A DNA stretch of 64,000 nt. Source: Ignavibacteria bacterium. GTDB taxonomy: Bacteria > Bacteroidota > Ignavibacteria > Tepidaquicellales > Tepidaquicellaceae. Of this stretch, positions 9,706 through 18,555 are shown piece after piece. Every line of letters starts with the position of its first letter. Position 1 is the first letter of the stretch. The notes beneath the pieces were generated by a model. It was not told the origin of the DNA. It worked only from the letters and a program-made list of their open reading frames with translations, and did no database searches. The position numbers were made by a program, and so were the translations under genes. The DNA lies in NCBI GenBank assembly GCA_016709315.1, contig JADJMZ010000003.1, positions 372,001 to 436,000 on the forward strand, in the 5' to 3' direction.

Positions 9706-10872
9706 TTGTATTTGATAAAACAGATTAAAGTAGTTCATATTATCTCTAATCTAAGTTTGGGAGGAGCTCAGATTTTGCTTTTTGATATATTGTGCAAACT
9801 TAAGGAATATGAAGATCTTGAATTAACTTTAGTTACAATTGATTCGGGTGAATACATTGAAAAGTATAAGAATGCAGGAATAAAGGTAATTGATCTTGGT
9901 GAAAAAGGACTAGTTAATCCGAAAATATATTTTAAGCTTAAAAAAATTCTTGAATCATTAAAGCCGGACATTGTGCATACTCATTTAAATAAAGCTGATT
10001 TTTACGGAAGGATAGCGGCTAAGAGATCAAATGTGCCTTTAATAATTTCCACGTGTCATAATTATTCGACCACACATTCAGGAGCAGACATAAATAAGAA
10101 ATCATTTTTTGATGTAATTGACAATTTTGTAATAGATTATTCTAAAAGTTATTTAATAGCTATTTCAAAATTAGTAAAACAGTATTTGATTAACAGAAAT
10201 CCGTCTTATGAAAAAATCACTGAAGTGATATATAACGGTATTAATTTTGATAAAATAAAATATAAACTTTCTAACGGGGAAATATTGAAATTAAGATCTG
10301 AAAATAATATTGACAGCGATGACTTTGTTATTTCAGTTATTGGAAGACTTGATAAACAGAAAGGACATCTTATATTTCTTGAATCAGTTAAAGAAATCAT
10401 TCACCAGAATAAAAAAATAAAAATATTATTAATCGGTGACGGAAGTTTGCGAGAACAAATTGAAATATTTATAAAAGAAAATAATTTAAGCAGTCAGGTA
10501 ATAATGAAAGGATTCCAGCCGGACAGTGAACCCTATATTGAAATAAGCGATCTTATCTGTGTGCCTTCATTGTGGGAGGGTTTCGGATTAGTTATAATTG
10601 AAGGAATGATAAAAAGGAAAATTATTCTTGCATCTGATGTTGGAGGCATCCCGGAAATTATTGAAGACGGCAAAACGGGATTTTTATTTGACCCTCAGAA
10701 TAAAACTGAACTTATAAAAAAAATAATTTATATTTACCATAATATTAAAGAGCTGGATCATATAAAAGAAAAAGCTGTTTCTGTGATTAAAAATAATTTT
10801 GATATTAATAAAAATACCGGACAATATTATAATAGCTATATGAGTAAAATTGGAAAATTAAAAATTCAATAA
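9706..10872 (+). CDS. Glycosyltransferase family 4
   Basis: A 388-residue GT-B protein with the GT4 donor-site pattern: VVHIISNLSLGGAQILLFDIL at the N-terminus, DIVHTHLNKADFYGRIAA, VIGRLDKQKGHLIFLES in the second domain, and CVPSLWEGFGLVIIEGM with VGGIPEIIEDGKTGFLF, which contains the EX7E motif. Two TTG codons (9706 and 9712) are possible starts, both giving a full N-terminal strand. Codons in this gene and the next lean further to A/T than those of upstream genes. It lies 12 bases before a methyltransferase gene. Confidence 0.88.
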   Translation: MYLIKQIKVVHIISNLSLGGAQILLFDILCKLKEYEDLELTLVTIDSGEYIEKYKNAGIKVIDLGEKGLVNPKIYFKLKKILESLKPDIVHTHLNKADFYGRIAAKRSNVPLIISTCHNYSTTHSGADINKKSFFDVIDNFVIDYSKSYLIAISKLVKQYLINRNPSYEKITEVIYNGINFDKIKYKLSNGEILKLRSENNIDSDDFVISVIGRLDKQKGHLIFLESVKEIIHQNKKIKILLIGDGSLREQIEIFIKENNLSSQVIMKGFQPDSEPYIEISDLICVPSLWEGFGLVIIEGMIKRKIILASDVGGIPEIIEDGKTGFLFDPQNKTELIKKIIYIYHNIKELDHIKEKAVSVIKNNFDINKNTGQYYNSYMSKIGKLKIQ

Positions 10873-10884
10873 CAGAACATATTT

Positions 10885-11919
10885 ATGAAAGAAAAGAGAT
10901 TAGAGGATAAAGAAGGTTTAATTTTAATTGTAGAAAAAGAAAATGATAAAAGATATATAAGAGCAATATTAAAAGAAGGCGTTTTTTCTCCGAATATAGA
11001 ATGGGAAACGAGTTATCCTGTTGGTCTGATAGAGAAAATATTTAACATTAAAGGTTCAGCTTGGACATGCAATGAAATAATGAGAGATGAAAATGAAGCT
11101 TATATATCAAATAGTTTAAAATATGATTTATTAAGTTATATTTCTGAAGGAGATTTTTCAAATAAACGAATACTTGATTTTGGAAGCGGCTGCGGAGCTT
11201 CTACATCTATTTTAGCGAGGATGTTTCCTGATTCTGAAATTGTCGGGATTGAATATGTAAAAGAGTATATTGAAATAGCCGAACTCAGAAAGGAATATTA
11301 TAATTTTAAAAATGTAAATTACTTAATATCTCCTAATACTGAAGAATTACATCCAGAACTGGGAAAATTTGATTTTATTATTTTAAGCGGAGTATTTGAG
11401 CATCTATTACCGATCGAAAGAAATGACTTGTTCGTCAGAATATGGGATCATTTACAGACGGGAGGTATATTGTTTCTCAATAATACTCCTCATAGGTATT
11501 TCCCTGTTGAAATGCACACTACAAGCGGATTGCCGTTTTTAAATTACTTTCCTGATAAATTAGCAATGAGTTTTTCCAAAAAGTTTTCGAAAAGAAGCTT
11601 ACAAGATCACAGCTGGAATGAATTACTGAGAGCTGGAATAAGAGGCGGATCAGTTAAAGAAATAATTAAAATCCTTAAGAAAACATCATCCGAACCTGTT
11701 CTTTTAAATCCTGAGAGACTTGATGTAAAAGACAGAATAGATCTTTGGTACAAGTCATACGGGAAGCACAGCTATGGTAAAATAAAAAAAAATGTACTTA
11801 AACTTTTAAAAATTTTTAAATTCTTTACAGGGATCGAATTACCTCCATATATCTCTCTGGCTATTAAAAAAATTGATAAAGATATATTGCATACAAAAAT
11901 TAAATTTCAGTTCGTATAA
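10885..11919 (+). CDS. SAM-dependent class I methyltransferase
   Basis: A 344-residue protein with a central methyltransferase domain at about residues 90-200. Motif I is RILDFGSGCGASTSI, the acidic end of strand 2 is VGIEYVKEYIEIAE, and the post-motif region is FDFIILSGVFEHLLP followed by LQTGGILFLNN. The about 85 residues before the domain and 140 after it are unassigned. In this setting it probably methylates a sugar of the growing glycan or caps it, but that is inference from the neighbours. Its codon use is AT-rich like the GT4 gene before it. Confidence 0.8.
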   Translation: MKEKRLEDKEGLILIVEKENDKRYIRAILKEGVFSPNIEWETSYPVGLIEKIFNIKGSAWTCNEIMRDENEAYISNSLKYDLLSYISEGDFSNKRILDFGSGCGASTSILARMFPDSEIVGIEYVKEYIEIAELRKEYYNFKNVNYLISPNTEELHPELGKFDFIILSGVFEHLLPIERNDLFVRIWDHLQTGGILFLNNTPHRYFPVEMHTTSGLPFLNYFPDKLAMSFSKKFSKRSLQDHSWNELLRAGIRGGSVKEIIKILKKTSSEPVLLNPERLDVKDRIDLWYKSYGKHSYGKIKKNVLKLLKIFKFFTGIELPPYISLAIKKIDKDILHTKIKFQFV

Positions 11920-11935
11920 TATTAATTCAAAAAAA

Positions 11936-12800
11936 ATGAGAATCATATACATGAAATCAAACAAATTTCTTCTAGTATTGTTGTTTACAATATTCCTTGC
12001 TTATCATTTCATTTCCTGCGGATTCAGAACTATTAATACGCCTGACATTGAAAAAAATTATAACTGGAAACTTACATTTGAAGATAATTTTGACGGATAT
12101 GATAATTCTAAATGGAGCAACAATTATGAAAGAGGAAACAGAACAATCTGGTCAAACAAAGAACTTCGGTGATATAAAGATGAAAATGTAAAAGTTTAGA
12201 ACGGAGTGCTTAAACTTATAGAAAAAAAAAGAAACTATTTATGGAAAAGATAATGAAAGTGAAAAGAATTTTGAATTTACTTCAGGTATGATCTGCGGTT
12301 CTAAATGCTTTGAGCAGGCTTAAGGCAAATGGGAAATGAGAGTAAGGTTTCCATTCAGAAAAGGATTCTGGCCTGCATTCTGGCTCTTTCCCAAATAAAC
12401 CCCGTCTCTTCCGGAAATAGACATATTTGAATATTTCGGAATTGAAAAAAATAAGATTTAGAGTAATCATAACTGTGGCTGGATTATCCGAACTGGGGAG
12501 GAGATTAAAAGGAAAAGCAGAGCCGTTTTATTATCAGGAAGGCAAGGAAACTATCAATGAATTCTCTGACAAATGGATGGTCGGGACTTTCGAATGGTTT
12601 CCGGAAAAAATAGTATAGAGATCAGACGGTAAAATTGTTTTTAAACGACAAGAGGAATTCCTACGGCTCCATTGTATATTTTAGCAAATGTTGCTGTAAA
12701 AGATTTTCCTGAAAATAATAAAAAAGTAGATGACTCAAATCTTCCTTATGAAATGGAAATAGATTACATCCGTGTTTATCAGATGGTTCCGAGTCAGTAA
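11936..12800 (+). pseudogene. GH16 beta-glucanase (laminarinase-like) pseudogene
   Basis: Reading across frames gives a nearly full GH16 glucanase: lipoprotein-like leader (MKSNKFLLVLLFTIFLAYH, then ISCG), WKLTFEDNFDGYDNSKWS, RTIWSNKELR, then WEMRVRFPFRKGFWPAFWLFP, the catalytic EIDIFE motif (12414-12431), FSDKWMVGTFEWFPEKIV, and a C-terminal MEIDYIRVYQ. The frame is broken by stops at 12170 (TGA), 12197 (TAG), 12321 (TAA), 12396 (TAA) and 12459 (TAG), and by several frameshifts (about 12230, 12480 and 12645). Three of the stops are one base from a sense codon expected by the family (W, Y, Q). It is clearly dead, though the catalytic signature survives. It lies between two methyltransferase genes and may once have trimmed beta-glucan in the envelope. 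Confidence 0.85.
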
Positions 12801-12820
12801 TATTATAATGAATAAAAAAA

Positions 12821-13735
12821 TTGAACTTTAAATACAAAGCTTATATTCAGAAATTTTTATCTGCAATTCCGGATGGTGAAAAACTGAATTATTTTTTCCA
12901 AAAGTATATCACCAATTCTCTGCCAATAAGTAATGAAGATCTTTCCGAAAAAACAGATACCGTTTTATTACATTTTAATAAATTTAGAAAATATAATAAG
13001 GAAATTAATATTGGAAACTGCAGATATTATGAATTCGGATCCGGTTATGATCTGGTTATACCTATTGGAATAAGGTTACTTGGATTTGGTGAACTTACTT
13101 GTATTGATATCAGAGAATTAGTTTTCCCTGATTTGATCAATGACACTATAAAACGGCTTAAAAATTATGAATTTAAATTCGGAAGTAATGCAGATATTTT
13201 AAACAATGTTCCGCTTCTTTCTGAAAAAAATTTCAGAAAAATACTTAAAGAAAATTTCAGTATAAATTATATTGCTCCTCTTGATGCAAGGAATACTGGT
13301 ATTGAGGCAAATTCAATTGATTTCATTCTTTCAAATGCCACGATGGAGCATATTCCAGAAAAAGATCTGCCGGAGATTATGAATGAATGTTACAGAATCT
13401 TAAGACCCGGCGGAATTATATCAAACGTTATTGATTATCGGGATCACTGGTCTTTTTTTGATAATAAGATATCTGTTTATAATTATTTGCAATATTCCGA
13501 AAATGAATTTGAAAAGATCAATCCTTCAATTATGTATCAAAACAGGATGCGTCATAAGGATTATATGAAAATTATAAAACAAACAGGTTTTAAAATATTA
13601 GAAGAAATTAAAAATGTACCAGATGAGAAAGAGAAAAAACAATTAAGTGAAGTAAGATTAAATGAACATTTTCAAAATTATTATACATTTGAAGAGCTAT
13701 GTATTAAATCCAGTATGCTTGTTTTAAGTAAATAA
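12821..13735 (+). CDS. SAM-dependent methyltransferase (type 11-like)
   Basis: A 304-residue methyltransferase. The SAM pocket is slightly unusual: YYEFGSGYDLVIPIG replaces the common glycine-rich motif I, and ELTCIDIREL gives the acidic strand-2 end. The rest is typical: NSIDFILSNATMEHIPEKDL, then ECYRILRPGGIISNVIDYRDHWS. In-frame TGA lies just upstream of the TTG at 12821, which fixes the start. Proteins of this subgroup are common in surface polysaccharide loci; the acceptor is unknown. It starts 20 bases after the end of the GH16 remnant. Confidence 0.78.
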   Translation: MNFKYKAYIQKFLSAIPDGEKLNYFFQKYITNSLPISNEDLSEKTDTVLLHFNKFRKYNKEINIGNCRYYEFGSGYDLVIPIGIRLLGFGELTCIDIRELVFPDLINDTIKRLKNYEFKFGSNADILNNVPLLSEKNFRKILKENFSINYIAPLDARNTGIEANSIDFILSNATMEHIPEKDLPEIMNECYRILRPGGIISNVIDYRDHWSFFDNKISVYNYLQYSENEFEKINPSIMYQNRMRHKDYMKIIKQTGFKILEEIKNVPDEKEKKQLSEVRLNEHFQNYYTFEELCIKSSMLVLSK

Positions 13736-13810
13736 ACCATTCTGAAAAAAATTTAACTCTCCTGATTTCTAACTTTAAACTTTTAAATTATATAGATAGC
13801 TTTAAAATCT

Positions 13811-14653
13811 ATGAATAAGAGCGACTCTACATTCCCTAAGGTAAGTATTATTATACCCACCTATAACCGTGTGAAAATGCTGGAGAAATCCATTGAAAGC
13901 GTTTTTGCTCAGAGTTATAAAGACTGGGAGCTGATTATCATAGATGACGCTTCTACTGATGAAACCGAAGAAAGGATGAAGCAGCTGTCTTCAAGGGAAA
14001 AATCAGTGAGGTATATGAGGATACCTAAGATCGAAGGAAAGGGTATATCCGAATATCTCAACATCGGTCTGAGAAACTCAAAAGGCGAATATATTGCACG
14101 AATAGACGACGATGATTTCTGGTGTCATAAGGATAAACTGAAAATGCAGGTGGAGTTTCTTGATGAAAATCCGGAGTATGTTGTTGTCGGCGGCGGCGTT
14201 ATACTTGTTGACGAAAACGGGACGGAGCTTTTCAGATATCTCAAAAAAGAAACTGATGAAGAGATAAGAAGATTTGCTTTATTCTCAAATCCCTTTACTC
14301 ATGCAACTGTAATGTTTCGTAAAGAAACAGCAATGAAACTCGGCGGTTACAGAATCATGAAGCATGTGGAAGATATGGAACTGTGGCTAAGAATGGGAAA
14401 GGTCGGGAAGCTTTACAATATGAAAGAATATTTTATTACTTATATGACTGCCGGACAGAATAAATCATTTTTACAGCAGAGGGAAAATTCAAGAACGGTA
14501 GTTGATGTTGTGAAAATGCACGGAAAGCATTATCCTAATTTCCGCAAAGCTTACACTCTGAACTATATTCAGTATTCATATTCATTTCTCCCGGTATTCA
14601 TAAAAAAACACTTGCAATCATTCATGTATTATTTTAAAAGAAAAAATTTCTGA
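13811..14653 (+). CDS. Glycosyltransferase family 2
   Basis: A 280-residue GT2. It has VSIIIPTYNRVKMLEKSIESV, IIDDASTDETEERM, and the metal site ARIDDDDFW, followed by FTHATVMFRKE and MKHVEDMELWLRMGK, the conserved ED acceptor motif. It has no membrane segment. A four-base gap separates it from the epimerase gene, so it is probably co-transcribed with the heptose module and may add the heptose made by it; that link is inferred from position only. Confidence 0.88.
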   Translation: MNKSDSTFPKVSIIIPTYNRVKMLEKSIESVFAQSYKDWELIIIDDASTDETEERMKQLSSREKSVRYMRIPKIEGKGISEYLNIGLRNSKGEYIARIDDDDFWCHKDKLKMQVEFLDENPEYVVVGGGVILVDENGTELFRYLKKETDEEIRRFALFSNPFTHATVMFRKETAMKLGGYRIMKHVEDMELWLRMGKVGKLYNMKEYFITYMTAGQNKSFLQQRENSRTVVDVVKMHGKHYPNFRKAYTLNYIQYSYSFLPVFIKKHLQSFMYYFKRKNF

Positions 14654-14656
14654 TAA

Positions 14657-15640
14657 TTGAAAAAATATTTTATAGCCGGCGGAGCCGGATTCATAGGCAG
14701 TCATCTTTGCAAAAAAATATTAACAGACGAACCTCAGGCAGAAGTAACAGTTTATGATAATTTCACTTCCGGAAAAATGTGGCATCTGGAGGAAATAGAA
14801 GATAAGATCACAATTGTTAAAGCAGATATTAAAGAAACCAACAAACTGACCTCAGCTGTTAAAGGCGCTGATGTAGTTTATCATTTCGCTTCGAATCCTG
14901 ATATATCAAAGGCAATGACACAGCCGGACATTGATTTCTGGGAAGGAACTTATCTTACGAATAATATTCTTGAAGCAATGAGAATATCAGGCGTGAAAAA
15001 TCTGATCTACGCTTCCGGAAGCGGAGTTTACGGTGATACAGGATTTCTTGAGACAGCTGAAGACTATTCACCGCAGCTACCGATATCAACTTACGGCGCA
15101 AGCAAACTTTCCTGCGAAGCTCTGATTTGTTCTTATTGCTATATGTTTGATATGAATGCTGCTGCTTTCAGATTTGCAAATGTAGTAGGACCAAATCAGA
15201 CTCACGGCGTGGGATATGATTTTATAAAAAAATTGCTTAATGACAATTCCAGTCTTTCAATACTTGGTGACGGAACTCAGAGTAAATCTTATATTTATGT
15301 AACCGATATTATTAATGCCATAAGAACTGTTGAGACAGGATTCTTAAAAGATTATTCTTACTTTAATGTATCAACGGAAGATTTTATTTCAGTTAAGGAA
15401 ATAGCGGATCTGACAATCGAAGTAATGGAATTAAATCCCGGGAAAGTGAAATTCAATTTTACCGGGGGAAACAGGGGTTGGAAAGGTGATGTACCTGTTG
15501 TAAGATTAAATTCAGATAAAATCAGAAAACTCGGCTGGTCTAATAAACACACATCAAAGCAGGCGATCAGGATGTCTCTCAGCTCAATTTATGAAGATGC
15601 ATTAAGTAACAGATTCGGGTGGAAGGGAGATAGCAAATGA
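14657..15640 (+). CDS. NAD-dependent sugar epimerase/dehydratase (extended SDR)
   Basis: A 327-residue extended short-chain dehydrogenase acting on a nucleotide sugar. The cofactor motif GGAGFIGSHLCKKIL opens the protein, VYHFASNPDIS follows, and the catalytic YxxxK is in STYGASKLSCE near residue 140, with Ser of ASGSGVYGD as partner. It starts with TTG and overlaps the kinase gene by four bases (ATGA). Lying directly before hddA, hddC, gmhA and gmhB, it may epimerise or further modify the GDP-heptose, or make another donor. Which of these holds cannot be decided here. Confidence 0.8.
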   Translation: MKKYFIAGGAGFIGSHLCKKILTDEPQAEVTVYDNFTSGKMWHLEEIEDKITIVKADIKETNKLTSAVKGADVVYHFASNPDISKAMTQPDIDFWEGTYLTNNILEAMRISGVKNLIYASGSGVYGDTGFLETAEDYSPQLPISTYGASKLSCEALICSYCYMFDMNAAAFRFANVVGPNQTHGVGYDFIKKLLNDNSSLSILGDGTQSKSYIYVTDIINAIRTVETGFLKDYSYFNVSTEDFISVKEIADLTIEVMELNPGKVKFNFTGGNRGWKGDVPVVRLNSDKIRKLGWSNKHTSKQAIRMSLSSIYEDALSNRFGWKGDSK

Positions 15641-16620
15641 TATTGTCACGCGCACCGGTAAGGATTTCTATGGGAGGAGGAGGAACTGACCTTCCATCGT
15701 ATTACGAAAAGCACGAAGGATTTTTACTTGCGGCAAGCATAAACAAGTATGTTCACATTATGCTGAATAAAAGATTTGAAGAATCAATTAGATTATCTTA
15801 TTCAAAGACAGAGATTGTAAATAACATTAAGGAAATAGAACACAGAATATTCAGGGAGTCTCTGAGATTTACAGACATAAAGAAACAGGTTGAGATTGTT
15901 TCAATAGCTGATGTACCTTCCAACTGCGGACTCGGAACTTCTTCAACTTTTACGGTTGCATTATTAAGCGCTTTGTTTGCTTACAGAAGAAATCACAAGA
16001 CACTGACCGAACTTGCAGAGAGCGCCTGCCACATTGAAATAAATTTACTCAAAGAGCCTATTGGAAAACAGGATCAGTATGCGGCTGCATTCGGAGGATT
16101 CAATGCATACACATTTCATAAAGACGGAAATGTTACAGTCGAACCTGTAAGAATATCCGAAGGTTCGATGATGGAATTGCAGAGTAATATATTTTTATTT
16201 TATCTTAATAAAAACAGATCAGCAAGCGCAATACTTAAAGTTCAGAATAAAAATACAAAAGCAAACAATTCAGATACGGTTAACAGACTTCATAAAATAA
16301 AAGAGATCGGGCTTCATACAAGAAAGATATTTGAAAAGAATAAGATAGATGAATTCGGTGAATTACTGCACGAGCACTGGATAATTAAAAAAGGATTATC
16401 GGATAAAATTTCGGATGCGTTCATAGACGAAGCATACGAAACAGCAAGAAAGAACGGCGCTGTGGGAGGAAAAGTAATAGGAGCCGGCGGCGGCGGATTT
16501 TTACTGCTGTATTGTCCGAAAGAAAAATCAAAACTTGTGTCAGCGATGAAAAAGATCGGACTAAAGCCGTCCTGGTTTGCCTTTGATCATGAAGGTGTTA
16601 AGAATGGATTTTACAATTAA
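15637..16620 (+). CDS. hddA: D-glycero-alpha-D-manno-heptose 7-phosphate kinase (GHMP kinase)
   Basis: Phosphorylates heptose 7-phosphate at C1 in the cytoplasm. The 327-residue protein starts with the HddA signature SRAPVRISMGGGGTDLPSYY, carries the GHMP ATP loop VPSNCGLGTSSTFTVALL near residue 95, EPIGKQDQYAAAFGG, and a C-terminal GGKVIGAGGGGFLLLY. The order of kinase, nucleotidyltransferase, isomerase and phosphatase is that of the GDP-D-glycero-alpha-D-manno-heptose pathway known from S-layer and capsule clusters. Translation is coupled to the epimerase gene through the ATGA overlap. Confidence 0.9.
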   Translation: MILSRAPVRISMGGGGTDLPSYYEKHEGFLLAASINKYVHIMLNKRFEESIRLSYSKTEIVNNIKEIEHRIFRESLRFTDIKKQVEIVSIADVPSNCGLGTSSTFTVALLSALFAYRRNHKTLTELAESACHIEINLLKEPIGKQDQYAAAFGGFNAYTFHKDGNVTVEPVRISEGSMMELQSNIFLFYLNKNRSASAILKVQNKNTKANNSDTVNRLHKIKEIGLHTRKIFEKNKIDEFGELLHEHWIIKKGLSDKISDAFIDEAYETARKNGAVGGKVIGAGGGGFLLLYCPKEKSKLVSAMKKIGLKPSWFAFDHEGVKNGFYN

Positions 16621-16637
16621 TTTCCGGAGATGACTAT

Positions 16638-17348
16638 TTGAAAATCGATGAAATAGCCATACTTGCCGGAGGACTTGCGACAAGACTGAAACCGGTTACA
16701 GAAACAATTCCAAAGTCGCTGATAGAAGTAGCAGGCAAACCGTTTATTTATCATCAGCTCAGACTGCTTCAAAGCAAAGGAATAAAAAAAGCTGTGATCT
16801 GCGCTGGATATCTTGGCGGGCAGATTAAGGATTATGTCAGAAACGGAGATGAATACGGAATACAGGTAGAATATTCTTTTGACGGTAACAAGTTACTTGG
16901 GACCGGAGGAGCGATAAAAAATTCACTGAAGTTCTTTAAAAGTAATTTTTTTATTTTGTACGGTGATTCATATTTAGATGCTGAATTTAAAGATATAAAT
17001 GAATATTTTTTAAAAAGTAATAAATACGGTTTAATGACAGTCCTGAAAAATGACGGAATGTGGGATAAGAGCAATATTGAATTTGAAAAAGGAGAAATTC
17101 TTGTCTATGATAAAAAAGTCTCTTCAGATAAAATGAAATACATAGATTACGGACTCGGAATTTTAAATAAAGAAGCTTTTAAAGATTTTGAGAACAGGGA
17201 AGTATTTGATCTTGAAGAAGTTTATAAGGATCTGTTGAATAAAAAACAGCTCGCAGGATTTGAAGTTAAGGAAAGATTTTATGAAATAGGTTCATTCGCA
17301 GGACTTGAAGACACGGAAAAATATCTGCTAAATAAAAAAGTAAACTGA
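16638..17348 (+). CDS. hddC: D-glycero-alpha-D-manno-heptose 1-phosphate guanylyltransferase-like
   Basis: Nucleotidyltransferase expected to join heptose 1-phosphate to GTP (or another NTP), giving the activated donor. The 236-residue protein has the family signature LAGGLATRLKPVTETIPKSL, KPFIYHQLRLL, LLGTGGAIKNSL and the metal-binding YGDSYLD. It starts with TTG, 17 bases after hddA, and ends four bases before gmhA. The assignment to the heptose branch rests on its neighbours; the sequence alone would also fit other sugar-1-phosphate nucleotidyltransferases. Confidence 0.82.
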   Translation: MKIDEIAILAGGLATRLKPVTETIPKSLIEVAGKPFIYHQLRLLQSKGIKKAVICAGYLGGQIKDYVRNGDEYGIQVEYSFDGNKLLGTGGAIKNSLKFFKSNFFILYGDSYLDAEFKDINEYFLKSNKYGLMTVLKNDGMWDKSNIEFEKGEILVYDKKVSSDKMKYIDYGLGILNKEAFKDFENREVFDLEEVYKDLLNKKQLAGFEVKERFYEIGSFAGLEDTEKYLLNKKVN

Positions 17349-17352
17349 AACA

Positions 17353-17949
17353 ATGGATTACATTGAAAAATATCTGGATGAAGTAACAGAGATAACTTCA
17401 AAGATTGACAGAACGCAGATAGAAAAAATGGTGGAGATAATATGTGAAGTCAGGAAGAATAACGGAAGATTGTTCATGCTGGGAGTAGGCGGAAGCGCAG
17501 GTAATGCTTCACACGCTGTAAACGATTTCAGAAAGATAGCGGGAATAGAAAGTTATGCTCCTACTGATAATGTATCAGAACTTACAGCCCGTGTTAACGA
17601 TGACGGATGGGAAACATCTTTTGTCAACTGGCTTAAGGGCAGCAGACTGAATTCATCTGACTGTCTTTTTATTTTTTCCGTTGGCGGAGGAAATGCCGAG
17701 AAGAACATTAGCGTTAATATTGTAAATGCTTTGAAATACGGAAAGGAGATGAAATCTTCTATAATCGGAATTGTCGGCAAAGACGGAGGATATACTGCTC
17801 AAGCTGCAGACGCCTGTGTAATAATTCCTACCGTAAATCCGGAAACAGTTACACCGCATTCAGAAGCATTTCAGGGAACAATATGGCATCTGATAGTTAC
17901 ACATCCGAAGATCAAATCTTTTGAGATGAAATGGGAGTCAGTAAAGTAA
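17353..17949 (+). CDS. gmhA: Sedoheptulose-7-phosphate isomerase (SIS domain)
   Basis: Converts sedoheptulose 7-phosphate into D-glycero-D-manno-heptose 7-phosphate, the first committed step of heptose synthesis. The 198-residue SIS protein shows the phosphosugar-binding stretch MLGVGGSAGNASHAVNDF, then FIFSVGGGNAEKN, and a C-terminal TPHSEAFQGTIWHLIV, where the Glu and His of the active site are expected. It abuts the phosphatase gene with no gap. It is somewhat divergent from enterobacterial GmhA and closer to the versions found in GDP-heptose clusters. Confidence 0.83.
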   Translation: MDYIEKYLDEVTEITSKIDRTQIEKMVEIICEVRKNNGRLFMLGVGGSAGNASHAVNDFRKIAGIESYAPTDNVSELTARVNDDGWETSFVNWLKGSRLNSSDCLFIFSVGGGNAEKNISVNIVNALKYGKEMKSSIIGIVGKDGGYTAQAADACVIIPTVNPETVTPHSEAFQGTIWHLIVTHPKIKSFEMKWESVK

Positions 17950-18525
17950 TTGGATAAAGCAATATTTCTTGACAGGGACGGAGTGATAAATGAACTGGTT
18001 TTCAGCAAGGAGAGAAATGAATACGAACCGCCGCATAGTATAGAAGATGTTAAGTTGATTGAAGGCGTGATTGTAATACTTAAAAGACTTCTGGAAAATA
18101 ATTTCAGATTATTTATCGTTTCAAATCAGCCTGATTTTGCAAAAGGAAAGACTACTCTTGAAAATCTGATTAATGTCAGTGAAAAGATTCGGGAATTAAT
18201 GGAGGAACAAAAAATTATTTTTACTGAATACAATTATTGCTACCATCATCCTGACGGAATTGTAAAAGAATATTCGGGTGATTGTGATTGCAGAAAACCC
18301 AAGCCATTTTTTATTCTGAATGCAATAAAGAAATACAACCTGGATAAAAACAGTTCATGGATGACAGGTGACAGAGACACTGATATTCAGTGCGGAAAAA
18401 ATTCAGGATTGAAAACAATCCTGATTGAATATGCAGGATCTGAAAATTATAGAATGAATTCAAATCCGGATTTCAAAGTAAAAAATTTATCAGAAGCAGC
18501 GGATATAATTCTTAATTCAAAATGA
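17950..18525 (+). CDS. gmhB: D-glycero-D-manno-heptose 1,7-bisphosphate 7-phosphatase (HAD-IIIA)
   Basis: Removes the 7-phosphate from heptose bisphosphate. The 191-residue HAD enzyme has the nucleophile and acid pair in FLDRDGVINEL (Asp8, Asp10), VSNQPDFAKG, the zinc loop CYHHPDG with CDCRKPKP, and MTGDRDTDIQCG as the Mg site. The TTG start directly follows the gmhA stop. The order hddA-hddC-gmhA-gmhB completes the path from sedoheptulose 7-phosphate to the nucleotide heptose. Confidence 0.87.
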   Translation: MDKAIFLDRDGVINELVFSKERNEYEPPHSIEDVKLIEGVIVILKRLLENNFRLFIVSNQPDFAKGKTTLENLINVSEKIRELMEEQKIIFTEYNYCYHHPDGIVKEYSGDCDCRKPKPFFILNAIKKYNLDKNSSWMTGDRDTDIQCGKNSGLKTILIEYAGSENYRMNSNPDFKVKNLSEAADIILNSK

Positions 18526-18555
18526 AATTTAACAACTTAAAAATAAATTTTTCAA

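Noticed and set aside
12427..12618. Short + strand frame as a separate small gene
   Set aside because: It reads as the third part of the broken GH16 gene (FSDKWMVGTFEWFPEKIV), not an independent protein.
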